In this document: piece after piece, positions 52,521 to 61,189 of the stretch
Position numbering within the stretch: the stretch's first letter is position 1
Layout of the letters: every line of letters starts with the position of its first letter
NCBI GenBank assembly: GCA_900555045.1
Contig: USJW01000005.1
Coordinates: 12,394-76,393, forward strand
Length of the DNA stretch: 64,000 nucleotides
Direction of reading: 5' to 3'
Origin: an uncultured Clostridium sp.
Lineage (GTDB): Bacteria > Bacillota > Clostridia > Lachnospirales > Lachnospiraceae
Notes under the pieces: generated by a model
Told to the model about the DNA's origin: nothing
Database searches by the model: none
Seen by the model: the letters and a program-made list of their open reading frames with translations, nothing else
Translations under genes and position numbers: made by a program

Positions 52521-53128
52521 GCCTTTTCCTTTCCCAGCCATCCGGCCAGCTCTTCCTTCATCGCCCGAAGGGCCTTTCCGCGGTGGCTGATCTGGTTTTT
52601 CTCTTCCATGGTGATCTCCGCAGATGTCTTTTTGAACTCTTCAAGCCAAAGAATTGGGTCGTACCCGAAGCCGCCGCTTCCCGCCGGCTCCTTTGCGATC
52701 CGCCCCTCCATGGTCTCCTCCGTGTGCAGGACGCTGCCGTCCGGCATCACAGCCGCGATGTTGCACACAAAGCGCGCGCTTCTGGCTGCGCCCTCGACGC
52801 CCTTTAAGCGGTCGATAATCACGCGGTTCTTCACCTCGTAGGAGGTGTCCTCCCCCAGATAGCGGGCGGAATAGATTCCCGGCTCACCGCCCAAGTAGTC
52901 CACCGCCAGCCCGGAATCGTCGGCCAGCACGATGCCGCCGGTCCTCTCCCAGACGGCCCTGGCCTTGATCTCGGCGTTCTCCCCGAAGGTGGCCCCGTTC
53001 TCCTCGATGTCGAGGGATACGCCCGCCTCCTTCATGGACAGCACCGGGAGGCCCAAATCGGCCAGGATGCTGCGGATCTCGCGCATCTTCCCCTCATTGC
53101 CTGTGGCAAATATGATTCTATGTTCCAT
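52517..53128 (-). CDS. rdgB: RdgB/HAM1 non-canonical purine NTP pyrophosphatase
   Basis: 203 residues. It hydrolyses ITP, dITP and XTP to keep deaminated purines out of DNA and RNA. Motifs: FATGNEGKMREI at the start, ADDSGLAVDYLGGEPGIYSARY in the middle, GSGGFGYDPI, and SHRGKALRAM near the C-terminus. It starts 17 bases after the protease gene and is coupled to the phosphoesterase that follows. Confidence 0.97.
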   Translation of the reverse strand: MEHRIIFATGNEGKMREIRSILADLGLPVLSMKEAGVSLDIEENGATFGENAEIKARAVWERTGGIVLADDSGLAVDYLGGEPGIYSARYLGEDTSYEVKNRVIIDRLKGVEGAARSARFVCNIAAVMPDGSVLHTEETMEGRIAKEPAGSGGFGYDPILWLEEFKKTSAEITMEEKNQISHRGKALRAMKEELAGWLGKEKA

Positions 53129-53145
53129 TGGCTGTTACCTGCTTT

Positions 53146-54681
53146 CTATCGGTCTGATGAATCTTCCGCCCCCGAGGTGTAGGCCTTCAGGCAGACATTG
53201 CATTTTTGCGTCTCCTCCACGTGCTCCCAGCTCTGCCCGTCGTAGCTCAGATAGCCTTCCCCGTCGCTCAAATCCACCTCGGCAATCCCGTCCCCCGCGT
53301 CGTACTCGATGGCCACCGGGTGGATCGTTCCGGGCGTTGTTATTTTTACTATTATAGCAAATTTTTCACCGTCGTCCAACACAAATTTTCGGTCCAGCGG
53401 CACCGTGTAATATCCCGCGTAGCGGAACGTTCCCTCCGCCACCTTGACGCGCTTGTTTAAGCCGTCCTTCTGGTCCTCCAGGTGTCTCGCCACGTAGATC
53501 TCGTAGCTGCTGTTCTGGTCCGTGGCGTAGAAGCCCGCCGCCTCCAGGGTCTCTGCGCCCTTTGCACGGTACGCGTTTGCAAACCATGCGCTGTCCTGGC
53601 CGTAACCGATCTGGCCCACCCAGCCGCACAGGTCGCTCTGGTAAATATTTTCATAATTGTCCACCGGCTCCACCCCCGTGTAGACGATGTTGTGGACGCC
53701 GATGTTGGTGTCATAGTAGGACACGTAAAAATAGCCCTGGTCCCCGAAGTCCTCGCCCCAGCTGTTGGTGCAGATAAAGGCTCCGTCGCCCTCCAGGCCC
53801 ATGTTGAAATTTTCCTTCGGGTAATTGTCGTCCCAGCCGATGATCACGGAGTCGTGGTTGGGCTTCTCGTCCCCGATATAGCAGTAGGAGTTGGTCTGCC
53901 GGTTGTAGTAGACCGACTCGCTCTGATAATTGCGCATGGATGTGAAGAGGGAGCTCTGGACGCCCCCGTAGCGGTACACCGCCCGCTTGATGGCCTCGTA
54001 GTCCTTGGGCGGGAGGATCTGGATTTCCTGCACGTGCAGGCACGGCGCGAGGCCGTCCGGCGAGTACCCGTCCCCGTAGGGGTCCTCCGACTCCAGGACC
54101 GGCCCCTGCCAGGCCAAAAGGTACGCCATGGACATGGTGTACTCCCCGCCCGCGTCCTGGGACAGCGAAAAGCTGTTGTGCATGGACATGTGGTCCACGG
54201 ACAGCTCCAGCTGTTTTCCCGGAAGCAGCGAGGACTCCAGCGCCTTCAGGGAGGCAAAGGCCCAGCAGGTCCCCAGGGAGCCCTGGTTTCCGATCTGCGG
54301 GGCGCGGCCCACCTTCCGGTAGTCGTAGGCCGCCGGGAGATTCACAGGATCCGTCTCCTCGCCCTGGTCCCTGTGGATGATCTCGGCGCAGGGGGTGGAA
54401 GGGGTGGTGGAATCGGCCGCGCCGGACGCGTCTCCCCCGGCCGGCTCCGCCCCGTCAGGCCGCCCGCTCCCGGAGGTTTTCGCAGCTCCATCCGCCCCGC
54501 TCCCCGGATCCGCGCTCTCGGGCAAGTTCCATGTCCCATCCGCCTCTGTGCCGTCCCCCGCCGTTTTATCCCCGTCCCGGGGCTGCCACCTGCTGCAGCC
54601 GGCCGCAAGCACCAGCGCCAGCAGGATGGCCGCGGCGGCAATCCCGAAGCTCCCCGCTTTTCCTCCTCTACTCGCTCTCAA
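53146..54681 (-). CDS. exported papain-like (C1) cysteine protease lipoprotein
   Basis: 511 residues. Signal peptide with lipobox LAAGC (Cys29), a Gly/Asp/Ser-rich linker to about residue 110, then a C1 peptidase domain: GNQGSLGTCWAFAS with catalytic Cys139, NHDSVIIGWDD with the His, and CTNSWGEDFGDQGYFYVSYYD with the Asn. A beta-rich C-terminal part (about 380-511) follows, similar to the lectin-like tail of some clostridial C1 proteases. It overlaps the rlmL stop by 14 bases. Why a surface protease sits inside a housekeeping operon is unclear; its substrate is unknown. Confidence 0.92.
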   Translation of the reverse strand: MRASRGGKAGSFGIAAAAILLALVLAAGCSRWQPRDGDKTAGDGTEADGTWNLPESADPGSGADGAAKTSGSGRPDGAEPAGGDASGAADSTTPSTPCAEIIHRDQGEETDPVNLPAAYDYRKVGRAPQIGNQGSLGTCWAFASLKALESSLLPGKQLELSVDHMSMHNSFSLSQDAGGEYTMSMAYLLAWQGPVLESEDPYGDGYSPDGLAPCLHVQEIQILPPKDYEAIKRAVYRYGGVQSSLFTSMRNYQSESVYYNRQTNSYCYIGDEKPNHDSVIIGWDDNYPKENFNMGLEGDGAFICTNSWGEDFGDQGYFYVSYYDTNIGVHNIVYTGVEPVDNYENIYQSDLCGWVGQIGYGQDSAWFANAYRAKGAETLEAAGFYATDQNSSYEIYVARHLEDQKDGLNKRVKVAEGTFRYAGYYTVPLDRKFVLDDGEKFAIIVKITTPGTIHPVAIEYDAGDGIAEVDLSDGEGYLSYDGQSWEHVEETQKCNVCLKAYTSGAEDSSDR

Positions 54682-55843
54682 CCGTCCGGCTCTCCGGGCT
54701 CCGTCTGGGCGGCTTCGGACCCAAAAACTGGTAGAAGTAGGTCTTTAACATTCCGTTGTAAATCTTGCGGTTCTTATCCGCCTTGCGCCCGATGTACTTC
54801 TCCGCTTCCTCATAGGAGGTGATCAGGTACATGGACCAGGCGTCCAATGCGCGGTAGCGCTCGCCGATCTCCCGGTACAGCCCCGGCAGGTTGGCCTTAT
54901 CCTCGATTCGCTCCCCGTAGGGGGGATTGGAGATCACAAACCCGTATTTTTTCGGATGGCTGAGGGCGCTCACCGGCCGCTGCTGGAAATGGATCATGTG
55001 GTCCACCCCCGCCTGGGCCGCGTTGGCCCTGGCCGCCTTCACGATGTCGCCGTCAATGTCGTATCCCTGGATATCCACCTTCACGTCCTGCTCCACCAGG
55101 TCGTTGGCCTCGTCCATGACCTCGTACCAGCACTTGCGCGGGATCAGGCTCTTCCAGTCCTCGGACAGGAAGGACCGGTTCATGCCCGGCGCCATGTTGG
55201 CCGCCATCATGGCCGCCTCGATGGGGAAGGTGCCGCTTCCGCAGAAGGGATCCACCAGAATCCGGTCCTTATTCCAGGGCGTCAGCAGGATCAGCGCCGC
55301 CGCCAGGGTCTCCGTGATGGGGGCCTTGGCCGTCAGGGTCCGGTAGCCCCGCTTGTGCAGGGAGTCGCCGCTGGTGTCGATCCCCACGGTCACCACATCC
55401 TTATAGAGGAACACGCGCAGCGGAAAGCTGGCCCCGTCCTCCTTAAACCAGGTGATCTTGTAGTGGGCCTTCATCCGCTCCACCATGGCCTTTTTCATGA
55501 TGGACTGGATGTCCGAGGGGCTGAACAGCTTGCTCTTGATGGACGACGCCTTGGCGACCCAGAACTTTCCGTCCTCGGGGATGTAGTCCTCCCACGGGAT
55601 GGCCTTCGTGCCCTCAAACAGCTCGTCGAAGGTCCTGGCCTCAAAGCTTCCCACCTTTAACAGCACGCGCTCCGCGGTGCGCAGAAACACGTTGGCGCGG
55701 CAAATTGCCTCGTCGTCGCCCAGAAAGGTGACCCGCCCGTCCTCCACCAGCGAAATCTCGTAGCCCAGGTCCATAATCTCTTTTTTTAACACCGCCTCCA
55801 GGCCGAAATGGCAGGGGGCGATCAATTCAAATGTACGCTTCAA
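54668..55843 (-). CDS. rlmL: 23S rRNA methyltransferase RlmL/YpsC-type
   Basis: 391 residues. It has an N-terminal THUMP domain (MKRTFELIAPCHFGLEAVLKKEI opening), then a Rossmann methyltransferase with VDPFCGSGTFPIEAAMMA and catalytic motif NPPYGER. These enzymes methylate guanine N2 in 23S rRNA. It lacks the second (RlmK) domain of the E. coli fusion, as is normal in Firmicutes. It starts 21 bases after the YfcE stop. Confidence 0.95.
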   Translation of the reverse strand: MKRTFELIAPCHFGLEAVLKKEIMDLGYEISLVEDGRVTFLGDDEAICRANVFLRTAERVLLKVGSFEARTFDELFEGTKAIPWEDYIPEDGKFWVAKASSIKSKLFSPSDIQSIMKKAMVERMKAHYKITWFKEDGASFPLRVFLYKDVVTVGIDTSGDSLHKRGYRTLTAKAPITETLAAALILLTPWNKDRILVDPFCGSGTFPIEAAMMAANMAPGMNRSFLSEDWKSLIPRKCWYEVMDEANDLVEQDVKVDIQGYDIDGDIVKAARANAAQAGVDHMIHFQQRPVSALSHPKKYGFVISNPPYGERIEDKANLPGLYREIGERYRALDAWSMYLITSYEEAEKYIGRKADKNRKIYNGMLKTYFYQFLGPKPPRRSPESRTVESE

Positions 55844-55864
55844 TCTCTATTCCTCATTCTTTCT

Positions 55865-56422
55865 CTACAGGCTGATCTGCTTCACCACGTCCCCGTCCAG
55901 TGTCAGGATGGAGAAGACTCCGTCCTCCAGCAGCGCGTAGGTTGCCGGGTTCCCGCCCTTGGGGATGGACACGGAGCCGGGATTTAGGATCGTGACATGC
56001 ATGTTCTCCCCGGCTTCCACCACCTTGGCCTCCAGGAGGTGGGTGTGCCCGTGCACCAGCACGTCGCCGTCGGTTAAGGGCGGCAGATGGTTCTCGTTGA
56101 AAATATGGCCATGGGTGGCGTAAAGGCGCTTCCCGTCCACAAACAGCAGGCCGTAGTCCGCCAGGATGGGGAACTCTAACACCATCTGGTCCACCTCGGT
56201 GTCGCAGTTTCCGCGGACCGCCAGGATCTCCCCCTTAAGCGGATTGAGCATGGCGATGACCTCCTTCGGGGCATACTCCCTCGGGAGGTCATTTCTGGGG
56301 CCGTGGTACAGGATATCTCCTAACAGGATCAGGCGCTCGGCCCCGGAGTTTTTATAGATGTCCAACATCCGCCTGCAGTAGTGGGCGGATCCGTGTATAT
56401 CCGATGCAAACATGAGTTTCAT
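55865..56422 (-). CDS. yfcE: phosphodiesterase YfcE
   Basis: 185 residues, the length of E. coli YfcE. Metal-binding motifs: FASDIHGS, LLGDILYHGPRND, VRGNCDTEVD, ATHGHIFNE and HGHTHLLE. YfcE cleaves phosphodiester model substrates; the natural substrate is unknown. AAGAAGGAATTGC-type sequence upstream gives the ribosome site. It lies 35 bases after the rhodanese gene. Confidence 0.94.
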   Translation of the reverse strand: MKLMFASDIHGSAHYCRRMLDIYKNSGAERLILLGDILYHGPRNDLPREYAPKEVIAMLNPLKGEILAVRGNCDTEVDQMVLEFPILADYGLLFVDGKRLYATHGHIFNENHLPPLTDGDVLVHGHTHLLEAKVVEAGENMHVTILNPGSVSIPKGGNPATYALLEDGVFSILTLDGDVVKQISL

Positions 56423-56457
56423 GGTGCAATTCCTTCTTTCCGGTATTTTTTACTTCT

Positions 56458-56787
56458 CTATTCTATAGCCCCGGGCCGTGTTCTGTCAATGAATTTTCCC
56501 CGGTAATTCGCCATTCCCCCGGCCAAATCCACACAACGAAAGCCCATCCGCGACAGATCCCTGCAGGCCAGCATGCTCTTGGCGCCGCGGTCGCAGACAA
56601 ATACCAGTGTGTACCCCTGCGGCAGCTCCCCCAGGCGGCCCGAAAGCTCCTCGTAGGGGATGTTCACGCTGCCCCAGATCCGCCCCCTCGCATACTCGCG
56701 GGGGTCTCTTAGGTCCACCGTCATAAAGGGCCGCCCCTGTTCCAGCCACTGATCGAACTCTCGATACGAAATCATCGGAAAGTCCAT
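56458..56787 (-). CDS. rhodanese-like sulfurtransferase domain protein
   Basis: 109 residues, a single rhodanese domain: FMTVDLRDPREYARGRIWGSVNIP, and the active-site loop VFVCDRGAKSML with the catalytic Cys. It carries sulfane sulfur in persulfide form. AAAGGATGGAG precedes the ATG at 56787. It is the first gene of the leftward operon with yfcE, rlmL, the protease, rdgB and the second phosphoesterase. A persulfide donor role is general family knowledge only. Confidence 0.92.
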   Translation of the reverse strand: MDFPMISYREFDQWLEQGRPFMTVDLRDPREYARGRIWGSVNIPYEELSGRLGELPQGYTLVFVCDRGAKSMLACRDLSRMGFRCVDLAGGMANYRGKFIDRTRPGAIE

Positions 56788-56918
56788 GATTCTCCATCCT
56801 TTCAGGCACAAAATTTGCCGGCGCCCACATGGGGCGGGGCATGTGCTGTCCTACTTCCAGTATATGAGACCTGTCCCGCTTTTGTGAGCGGCGGGAATCT
56901 CCCCAAAGGACGGCAAAA

Positions 56919-56950
56919 GCCCGATTTGTGACAATAATCACAAATCGGGC
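56919..56950 (-). terminator. terminator after the Asn/Ser/Gln-rich gene
   Basis: GCCCGATTTGTGA and TCACAAATCGGGC form a perfect 13-base stem with a 6-base loop, followed leftwards by TTTTG. Confidence 0.8.
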
Positions 56951-56991
56951 CCTTGCATCGTGTTCTCTCTTAAAAAACGGCCGTATAAATT

Positions 56992-57258
56992 TTAGAAGTT
57001 GTTGTTCTGGCTGTTGTTGCGGCTGCTGTTCTGAGAATTGTCCTGAGAACTGTTGCGGCTGTTGTCCTGAGAGCTGTTGCGGCTGCTGTTCTGAGAGCTG
57101 TTCTGAGAATTGTTGCGGCTGCTGTTCTGAGAGCTGTTCTGGGAGTTGTTCTGAGAACTGTTCTGAGAGCTGTTGCGGCTGTTGTTCTGCTGATCCATGT
57201 TGCGGTAGTTGTTAGAGTTCTCAGCATCGTTGTTGAAGTTATTTCTGTTGTTAGACAT
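56992..57258 (-). CDS. Asn/Ser/Gln-rich low-complexity protein
   Basis: 88 residues, almost only Asn, Ser, Gln and Arg, in a repeating N-S-S-Q/N-S-S-R pattern from residue 26 on. AGGAGGTAGAAAA precedes the ATG and a strong terminator follows, so the gene is real rather than a chance frame. The composition resembles small coat, spore or matrix proteins of Firmicutes and prion-like sequences, but no family is recognised. The DNA is itself repetitive, so length may vary between strains. The opposite strand also has an open Cys-rich frame, which is only a mirror of the repeat. Confidence 0.7.
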   Translation of the reverse strand: MSNNRNNFNNDAENSNNYRNMDQQNNSRNSSQNSSQNNSQNSSQNSSRNNSQNSSQNSSRNSSQDNSRNSSQDNSQNSSRNNSQNNNF

Positions 57259-57419
57259 TTTTCTACCTCCTGAAAAACTTTTTTTGTTACACGGTTAGTA
57301 TGTCTAACATTCAGCCGAATATTCAGCTCAAAAAATTTTTTTACAATCGACCGCGGGCCGCGCCGGCAGCCCATTCCATTCAGCAATCGCCTGCCCGCTT
57401 CGCCAGCAGCCCATTACAT

Positions 57420-58556
57420 TCAATAAAACGCAAATCCTTCCATCAAAAGGTTTGCCGTGCGGTATCCGGAGGTCTTTATAATGCGCACGCCCTCCTCCGC
57501 CGGCTCATACTCCACACCTGCCTCCAGCACGCCGCCGGGATGGCCGATGCGCAGTTTTGCGGGGTCGGCAGAGCTGCCGAGCACCCGATTCACCACACTC
57601 CCCGGGACCACGGCCGCGGCGGCCGTACACATGGCCCCACTCATGGCGTAGGTGGGATGCGTCTTCTGCATGGACATCATCCGCGACAGAAGGTCGATCT
57701 CATCACACCCGACGGTGCGCCCGTCGGAGGTCTCGTAGGTCTCCGGCTTGGACACAAACGTCATCTTCGGCACGCCCGGGCTATCCCAGGCCGAGCGCTC
57801 CAGGTCATCGATAAATCCCAATTTTAAAGCCGCCGCCGCGCGGACGGTCTCGAGGAGTTTTAGTTTTTCAGGGTCCGCATCCAGCTCGGCGGGCAGTTCC
57901 CGTCCGGTTAACCCCAGGCTCGCAGCCTCCACAAATACCAGGGGATTGGCCGCATCCACGATGGAGGCCTCTACCTGACCAAATCCAGGAATGTCTAACA
58001 AATCCACCGCATTTCCGGTGGGCAGAAGCTTGCCGGTCATGGACCCCATGGGGTCTAAGAAGCTCAGTTTCACCGGCGCTGCGGTTCCGGGCACACCGGC
58101 GATGGCAAAATCGCCGGTATATTTCACGCTGCCGTCCTCCACCTGCACCTGTGACTCGATAATTTTATCCGTGTTGGTGTTGTAGATGCGCACAACGGTC
58201 ACCGGACTCTTCGGATTCACCAGGCCCTTCTCCAGGGCAAAGGGGCCCACGCCGGAGGAGATGTTTCCGCAGTTGCCCTTGTAGCTGACTAACGGCTTAT
58301 CCACCGACACCTGCGCAAAGGTGTAGTCCACGTCCACCCCCGGGCGCTCCGACCGGGAGACGATCGCCACCTTGCTGGTGACGGAGGCCGCCCCGCCGAG
58401 ACCGTCGATCTGCTTTTTGTCCGGGCTTCCCATGATCCGCATGAGCAGCGCATTCCGCTCCTCCTCGTTCTCCGGCAGATCCTGCCGCAGGAAAAACAGC
58501 CCCTTGCTGGTCCCTCCGCGCATCACCATACACGGAATTCTGTGTGTCTTATCCAT
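57420..58556 (-). CDS. PrpF/AcnD-accessory family isomerase (2-methylaconitate or oxalomesaconate type)
   Basis: 378 residues. PrpF-fold proteins move double bonds in unsaturated tricarboxylates. Hallmarks are RIPCMVMRGGTSKGLFF at the start, the GNCGNISSGVGPFAL motif with active-site Cys, and the HPGGVLE segment near the end. AAGGGGGAGCGGTGAG precedes the ATG at 58556. It follows the MatC-like carrier by 14 bases and is divergent from a LysR regulator, so it acts on a di- or tricarboxylate imported by the carrier. The exact substrate is open. Confidence 0.92.
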   Translation of the reverse strand: MDKTHRIPCMVMRGGTSKGLFFLRQDLPENEEERNALLMRIMGSPDKKQIDGLGGAASVTSKVAIVSRSERPGVDVDYTFAQVSVDKPLVSYKGNCGNISSGVGPFALEKGLVNPKSPVTVVRIYNTNTDKIIESQVQVEDGSVKYTGDFAIAGVPGTAAPVKLSFLDPMGSMTGKLLPTGNAVDLLDIPGFGQVEASIVDAANPLVFVEAASLGLTGRELPAELDADPEKLKLLETVRAAAALKLGFIDDLERSAWDSPGVPKMTFVSKPETYETSDGRTVGCDEIDLLSRMMSMQKTHPTYAMSGAMCTAAAAVVPGSVVNRVLGSSADPAKLRIGHPGGVLEAGVEYEPAEEGVRIIKTSGYRTANLLMEGFAFY

Positions 58557-58570
58557 CTCACCGCTCCCCC

Positions 58571-59845
58571 TTATTTGATAATCCCATAGACGCCTACCGC
58601 TGACAGAATGATATTGGCGATCACACATGCGATGGCAATCATGAACAGTCTTCCGAACAGCTTCTGCTGCTCCTCCTCCTTGTTATCCGAGCTTGATGCC
58701 GCCATGTACGCTGCCAGAATCAGACCGCCGCCTGTGGAGGCCGGGCTGAAGGCGGAGGACAGAGATGAGGAGATCATCACGCTGGTCAGGCTCACAAAGC
58801 CTGCGGAACCCATTCCAAGGGACTCCACGATCGTGCCGATGGTGGGCACCATGGTCGGAATTACAACGCCCGTGGTACTGCTGAAGAACGACAGGACGGA
58901 GGAGATAAACGCGATGATGGGTGCTGCGGTGGCGGGAGTCATAACCTTTAACAGCTCCGTTGAGATCAGGTCGATTCCGCCCAGGCTGATCACCACATTC
59001 ATCAGAACGCCCACGCCGCAGATCAGAAGCAGCGTGCCCCACGGGATCTTCCCGATGGCCTGTTTCTCGTTGGATACTCCTAAAAGGATCAGCACGGCCG
59101 ACACAAAGAAGGAAGCTAAGCCCACGTCGATCCGCTGTACCATCACCAGGTATACCATCACGCAGATCCCGGCAATGGTGATCCACTGGTTCTTGTTGAT
59201 CTTTGCCTTCGTCTGCACCGTCTCGCCCAGAGCCACCGCACCGGGGCGAATCTTGTAAATTTTATAGTGGATGCTGAAGCCGACCATCATGATCACGGCC
59301 CACAGCATGACATTCAGCATGATCGGGGTGAGGCTTCCGGTATAACCAGCCTGTGCGGCCAGGGACGTGGTCAGAACTCCGGCCGGCGCTAACGGTGTGA
59401 TGGTGAAGCCGTTGGCCGCCACCTTCGCCGCCAGGGCGAACAGCAGGGGATTCTCCCCCATCTCAACTGCGATGGTCACTGCCACCACGGTCATGAGCGC
59501 GCCCACCGGGATGTTGCCGGGTCCGATGGCGGAGAGGAAACCGGTTACCAGGAATAAAATCACCGGCACTAAATATGTACGGTTTCCGGCAAGGCCCACT
59601 GCCTTCTTGGCCACCAGCTCCAGGGTGCCGTTGCTCTGGGCGATACCGAACAGGAACGTGACGCCGACCAATGTGATAAACAGCTTCGCGTCAAAGCCCG
59701 AGAGAATCTGGGATCCGGTCATCCCGCCAATCTTTCCAATCACCAGCGAAAATCCTATCGCCAGGATACCGATATTGCACTTGCGCCAAAATCCCAGCGC
59801 CACAACCGCAAACAGAAATATTACAGACAATACTGCATAATTCAT
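58571..59845 (-). CDS. MatC/SLC13-like dicarboxylate carrier
   Basis: 424 residues with about eleven membrane segments. The N-terminal half matches the MatC N-terminal domain (ILAIGFSLVIGKIGG, LSGFDAKLFITLVGVTFLFGIA, IGPGNIPVGALM), while the C-terminal half has SFFSSTTGVVIPTMVPTIG and SAFSPASTGGGLILAAY loops as in other carboxylate carriers. ATGAGGAGAAAAGG precedes the ATG at 59845. It is the first gene of the carrier-isomerase operon and faces the LysR gene. Confidence 0.9.
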   Translation of the reverse strand: MNYAVLSVIFLFAVVALGFWRKCNIGILAIGFSLVIGKIGGMTGSQILSGFDAKLFITLVGVTFLFGIAQSNGTLELVAKKAVGLAGNRTYLVPVILFLVTGFLSAIGPGNIPVGALMTVVAVTIAVEMGENPLLFALAAKVAANGFTITPLAPAGVLTTSLAAQAGYTGSLTPIMLNVMLWAVIMMVGFSIHYKIYKIRPGAVALGETVQTKAKINKNQWITIAGICVMVYLVMVQRIDVGLASFFVSAVLILLGVSNEKQAIGKIPWGTLLLICGVGVLMNVVISLGGIDLISTELLKVMTPATAAPIIAFISSVLSFFSSTTGVVIPTMVPTIGTIVESLGMGSAGFVSLTSVMISSSLSSAFSPASTGGGLILAAYMAASSSDNKEEEQQKLFGRLFMIAIACVIANIILSAVGVYGIIK

Positions 59846-59953
59846 ACCTTTTCTCCTCATTTCTATTATTTTCATACCATGAATCGATTCATATCTTATG
59901 TCCTCATTATATGCCTGACAGGAAAATAAATCCAATTCATATTTTTCATAAAA

Positions 59954-59959
59954 ATTATA
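59954..59959 (-). promoter_or_regulatory. -10 box of the carrier operon in the LysR control region
   Basis: TATAAT read leftwards; a rightward TATGAT at 59981-59986 would serve the LysR gene, so the two promoters nearly overlap, a common layout for a LysR regulator that represses itself. The -35 positions are poor, which suggests dependence on the activator. Confidence 0.45.
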
Positions 59960-60025
59960 GCGTGAGGCCATAGTTTGTGATATGATGGTCTGAGAAAAAA
60001 TGATTCACCTGAGGGGAGGATGACA

Positions 60026-60934
60026 ATGGACTTCAAAGACCTGACCTACATCATCGCGGTTGCAAAATATCAAAATATCACCAAAGCGGCGGATTCCCTG
60101 TATATCAGCCAGCCCACGCTCACCAAATTTATCCAGCACCTGGAGGCGGACATGGGCCAAAAGCTGTTCAAAAAGTTGGGGAACAAATTCATGCTCACCT
60201 ACGCGGGCCAGCGCTATGTGGCCAAGGCCACGGAGATTTTGAATTTAAAGAAGGAGCTGGACCAGGAGATGAACGATATCGTCCGCTCCAACGTGGGCGT
60301 GCTGAAGGTGGCGTTCCCGGTGATGCGCGGGACCTACATGCTCCCCTGCACGCTGCCCATCTTCAACAGCCTCTACCCCAACGTGCGCATCGATATCTTC
60401 GAGGAGAACTCCGGCATCCTGGAGTCCATGATTCTGAGCGGCGAGACCGACCTGGCGTTCTTCAACCTCCCCATCAAGAGCCCGGACATCGACTGCCAGA
60501 TTATCAGCCATGAGGAGATTGTCCTGATCATGCCAGAGGACCACCCGTTGGCCGACAAGGGCGAGGCGCGGCCGGACTGCAAATATCCCTGGTTCGACCT
60601 GCGCCTGGCCGAGTCGGAGCCCTTCGTGCTCCAGCTGCCCGAGCAGCGCACCCGCCAGATCGTCAACCGGGTGTTCAAGGACTACAAGATACAGCCCCAC
60701 ATCAAGCTGCAGACCCGCAACATCAGCGCGGGCGTGGAGCTGGTGAGCAAGCACTACGGCCTCACCTTCGTCTGTGAGACCCACCTAAAACACATCCAGC
60801 TAAAGCAGCCCATCCGCTGCTTTTCCGTCGGAACCCCGAACACCACAGTGGATTTCGTGGCCGCCTACCGCAAGGGAAGCTACCTCCCCTACCACGCCCA
60901 GGAGTACATAAAGATCGTTAAAGATTTCACGTAA
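60026..60934 (+). CDS. LysR-family regulator of the PrpF/MatC operon
   Basis: 302 residues. HTH (YIIAVAKYQNITKAADSLYISQPTLTKFIQHLE) then a substrate-binding domain. GGGGAGG lies 7 bases before the ATG at 60026; an ATG at 60020 abuts the ribosome site and is less likely. It is divergent from the carrier/isomerase genes. A carboxylate inducer is inferred. Confidence 0.94.
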   Translation: MDFKDLTYIIAVAKYQNITKAADSLYISQPTLTKFIQHLEADMGQKLFKKLGNKFMLTYAGQRYVAKATEILNLKKELDQEMNDIVRSNVGVLKVAFPVMRGTYMLPCTLPIFNSLYPNVRIDIFEENSGILESMILSGETDLAFFNLPIKSPDIDCQIISHEEIVLIMPEDHPLADKGEARPDCKYPWFDLRLAESEPFVLQLPEQRTRQIVNRVFKDYKIQPHIKLQTRNISAGVELVSKHYGLTFVCETHLKHIQLKQPIRCFSVGTPNTTVDFVAAYRKGSYLPYHAQEYIKIVKDFT

Positions 60935-61017
60935 AAAGCGCGTAAATACGAGGTTTTCAGGGGATTGCGGGCTATAAAAAACAGTTGCTTTTTCAGCAGA
61001 AATATATTATAACTATT

Positions 61018-61054
61018 ATGAGGAAAAATGGTTTCCCTTAAACCATTACCTCAT
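61018..61054. other. long hairpin downstream of the LysR gene
   Basis: ATGAGG-N3-AAATGGTTT pairs with AAACCATT-N-CCTCAT around a short loop. It has no T-tract. It may be an mRNA 3' stabilising stem, and it lies about 30 bases before the terminator at 61081. Confidence 0.5.
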
Positions 61055-61080
61055 CCTTATTAATTATTTATACTCCCCTT

Positions 61081-61121
61081 GAGAAAACGCCGTATAGCTC
61101 CCCTATACCGGCGTTTTTTCT
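61081..61121. terminator. bidirectional terminator between LysR and YgeY genes
   Basis: CGCCG-TATAG pairs with CTATA-CCGGCG, preceded by GAGAAAA and followed by TTTTTTCTC, so it works on both strands. Confidence 0.85.
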
Positions 61122-61189
61122 CTGTCCAGGGGATCGCGCAGGAAAGCCGGGGGCCCAAATTTCAGGCCCCCGGCTGATTCTTCTCTCTT

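Noticed and set aside
53482..54822. + strand frame of 446 residues opposite the papain-like protease
   Set aside because: Antisense shadow; the protease has catalytic motifs, lipobox and operon context.
56928..57215. Cys-rich open frame on the + strand, like a metallothionein or Cys-rich coat protein
   Set aside because: It is the mirror of the repetitive Asn/Ser/Gln gene, which has a good ribosome site and a terminator on the opposite strand; the + frame has neither.
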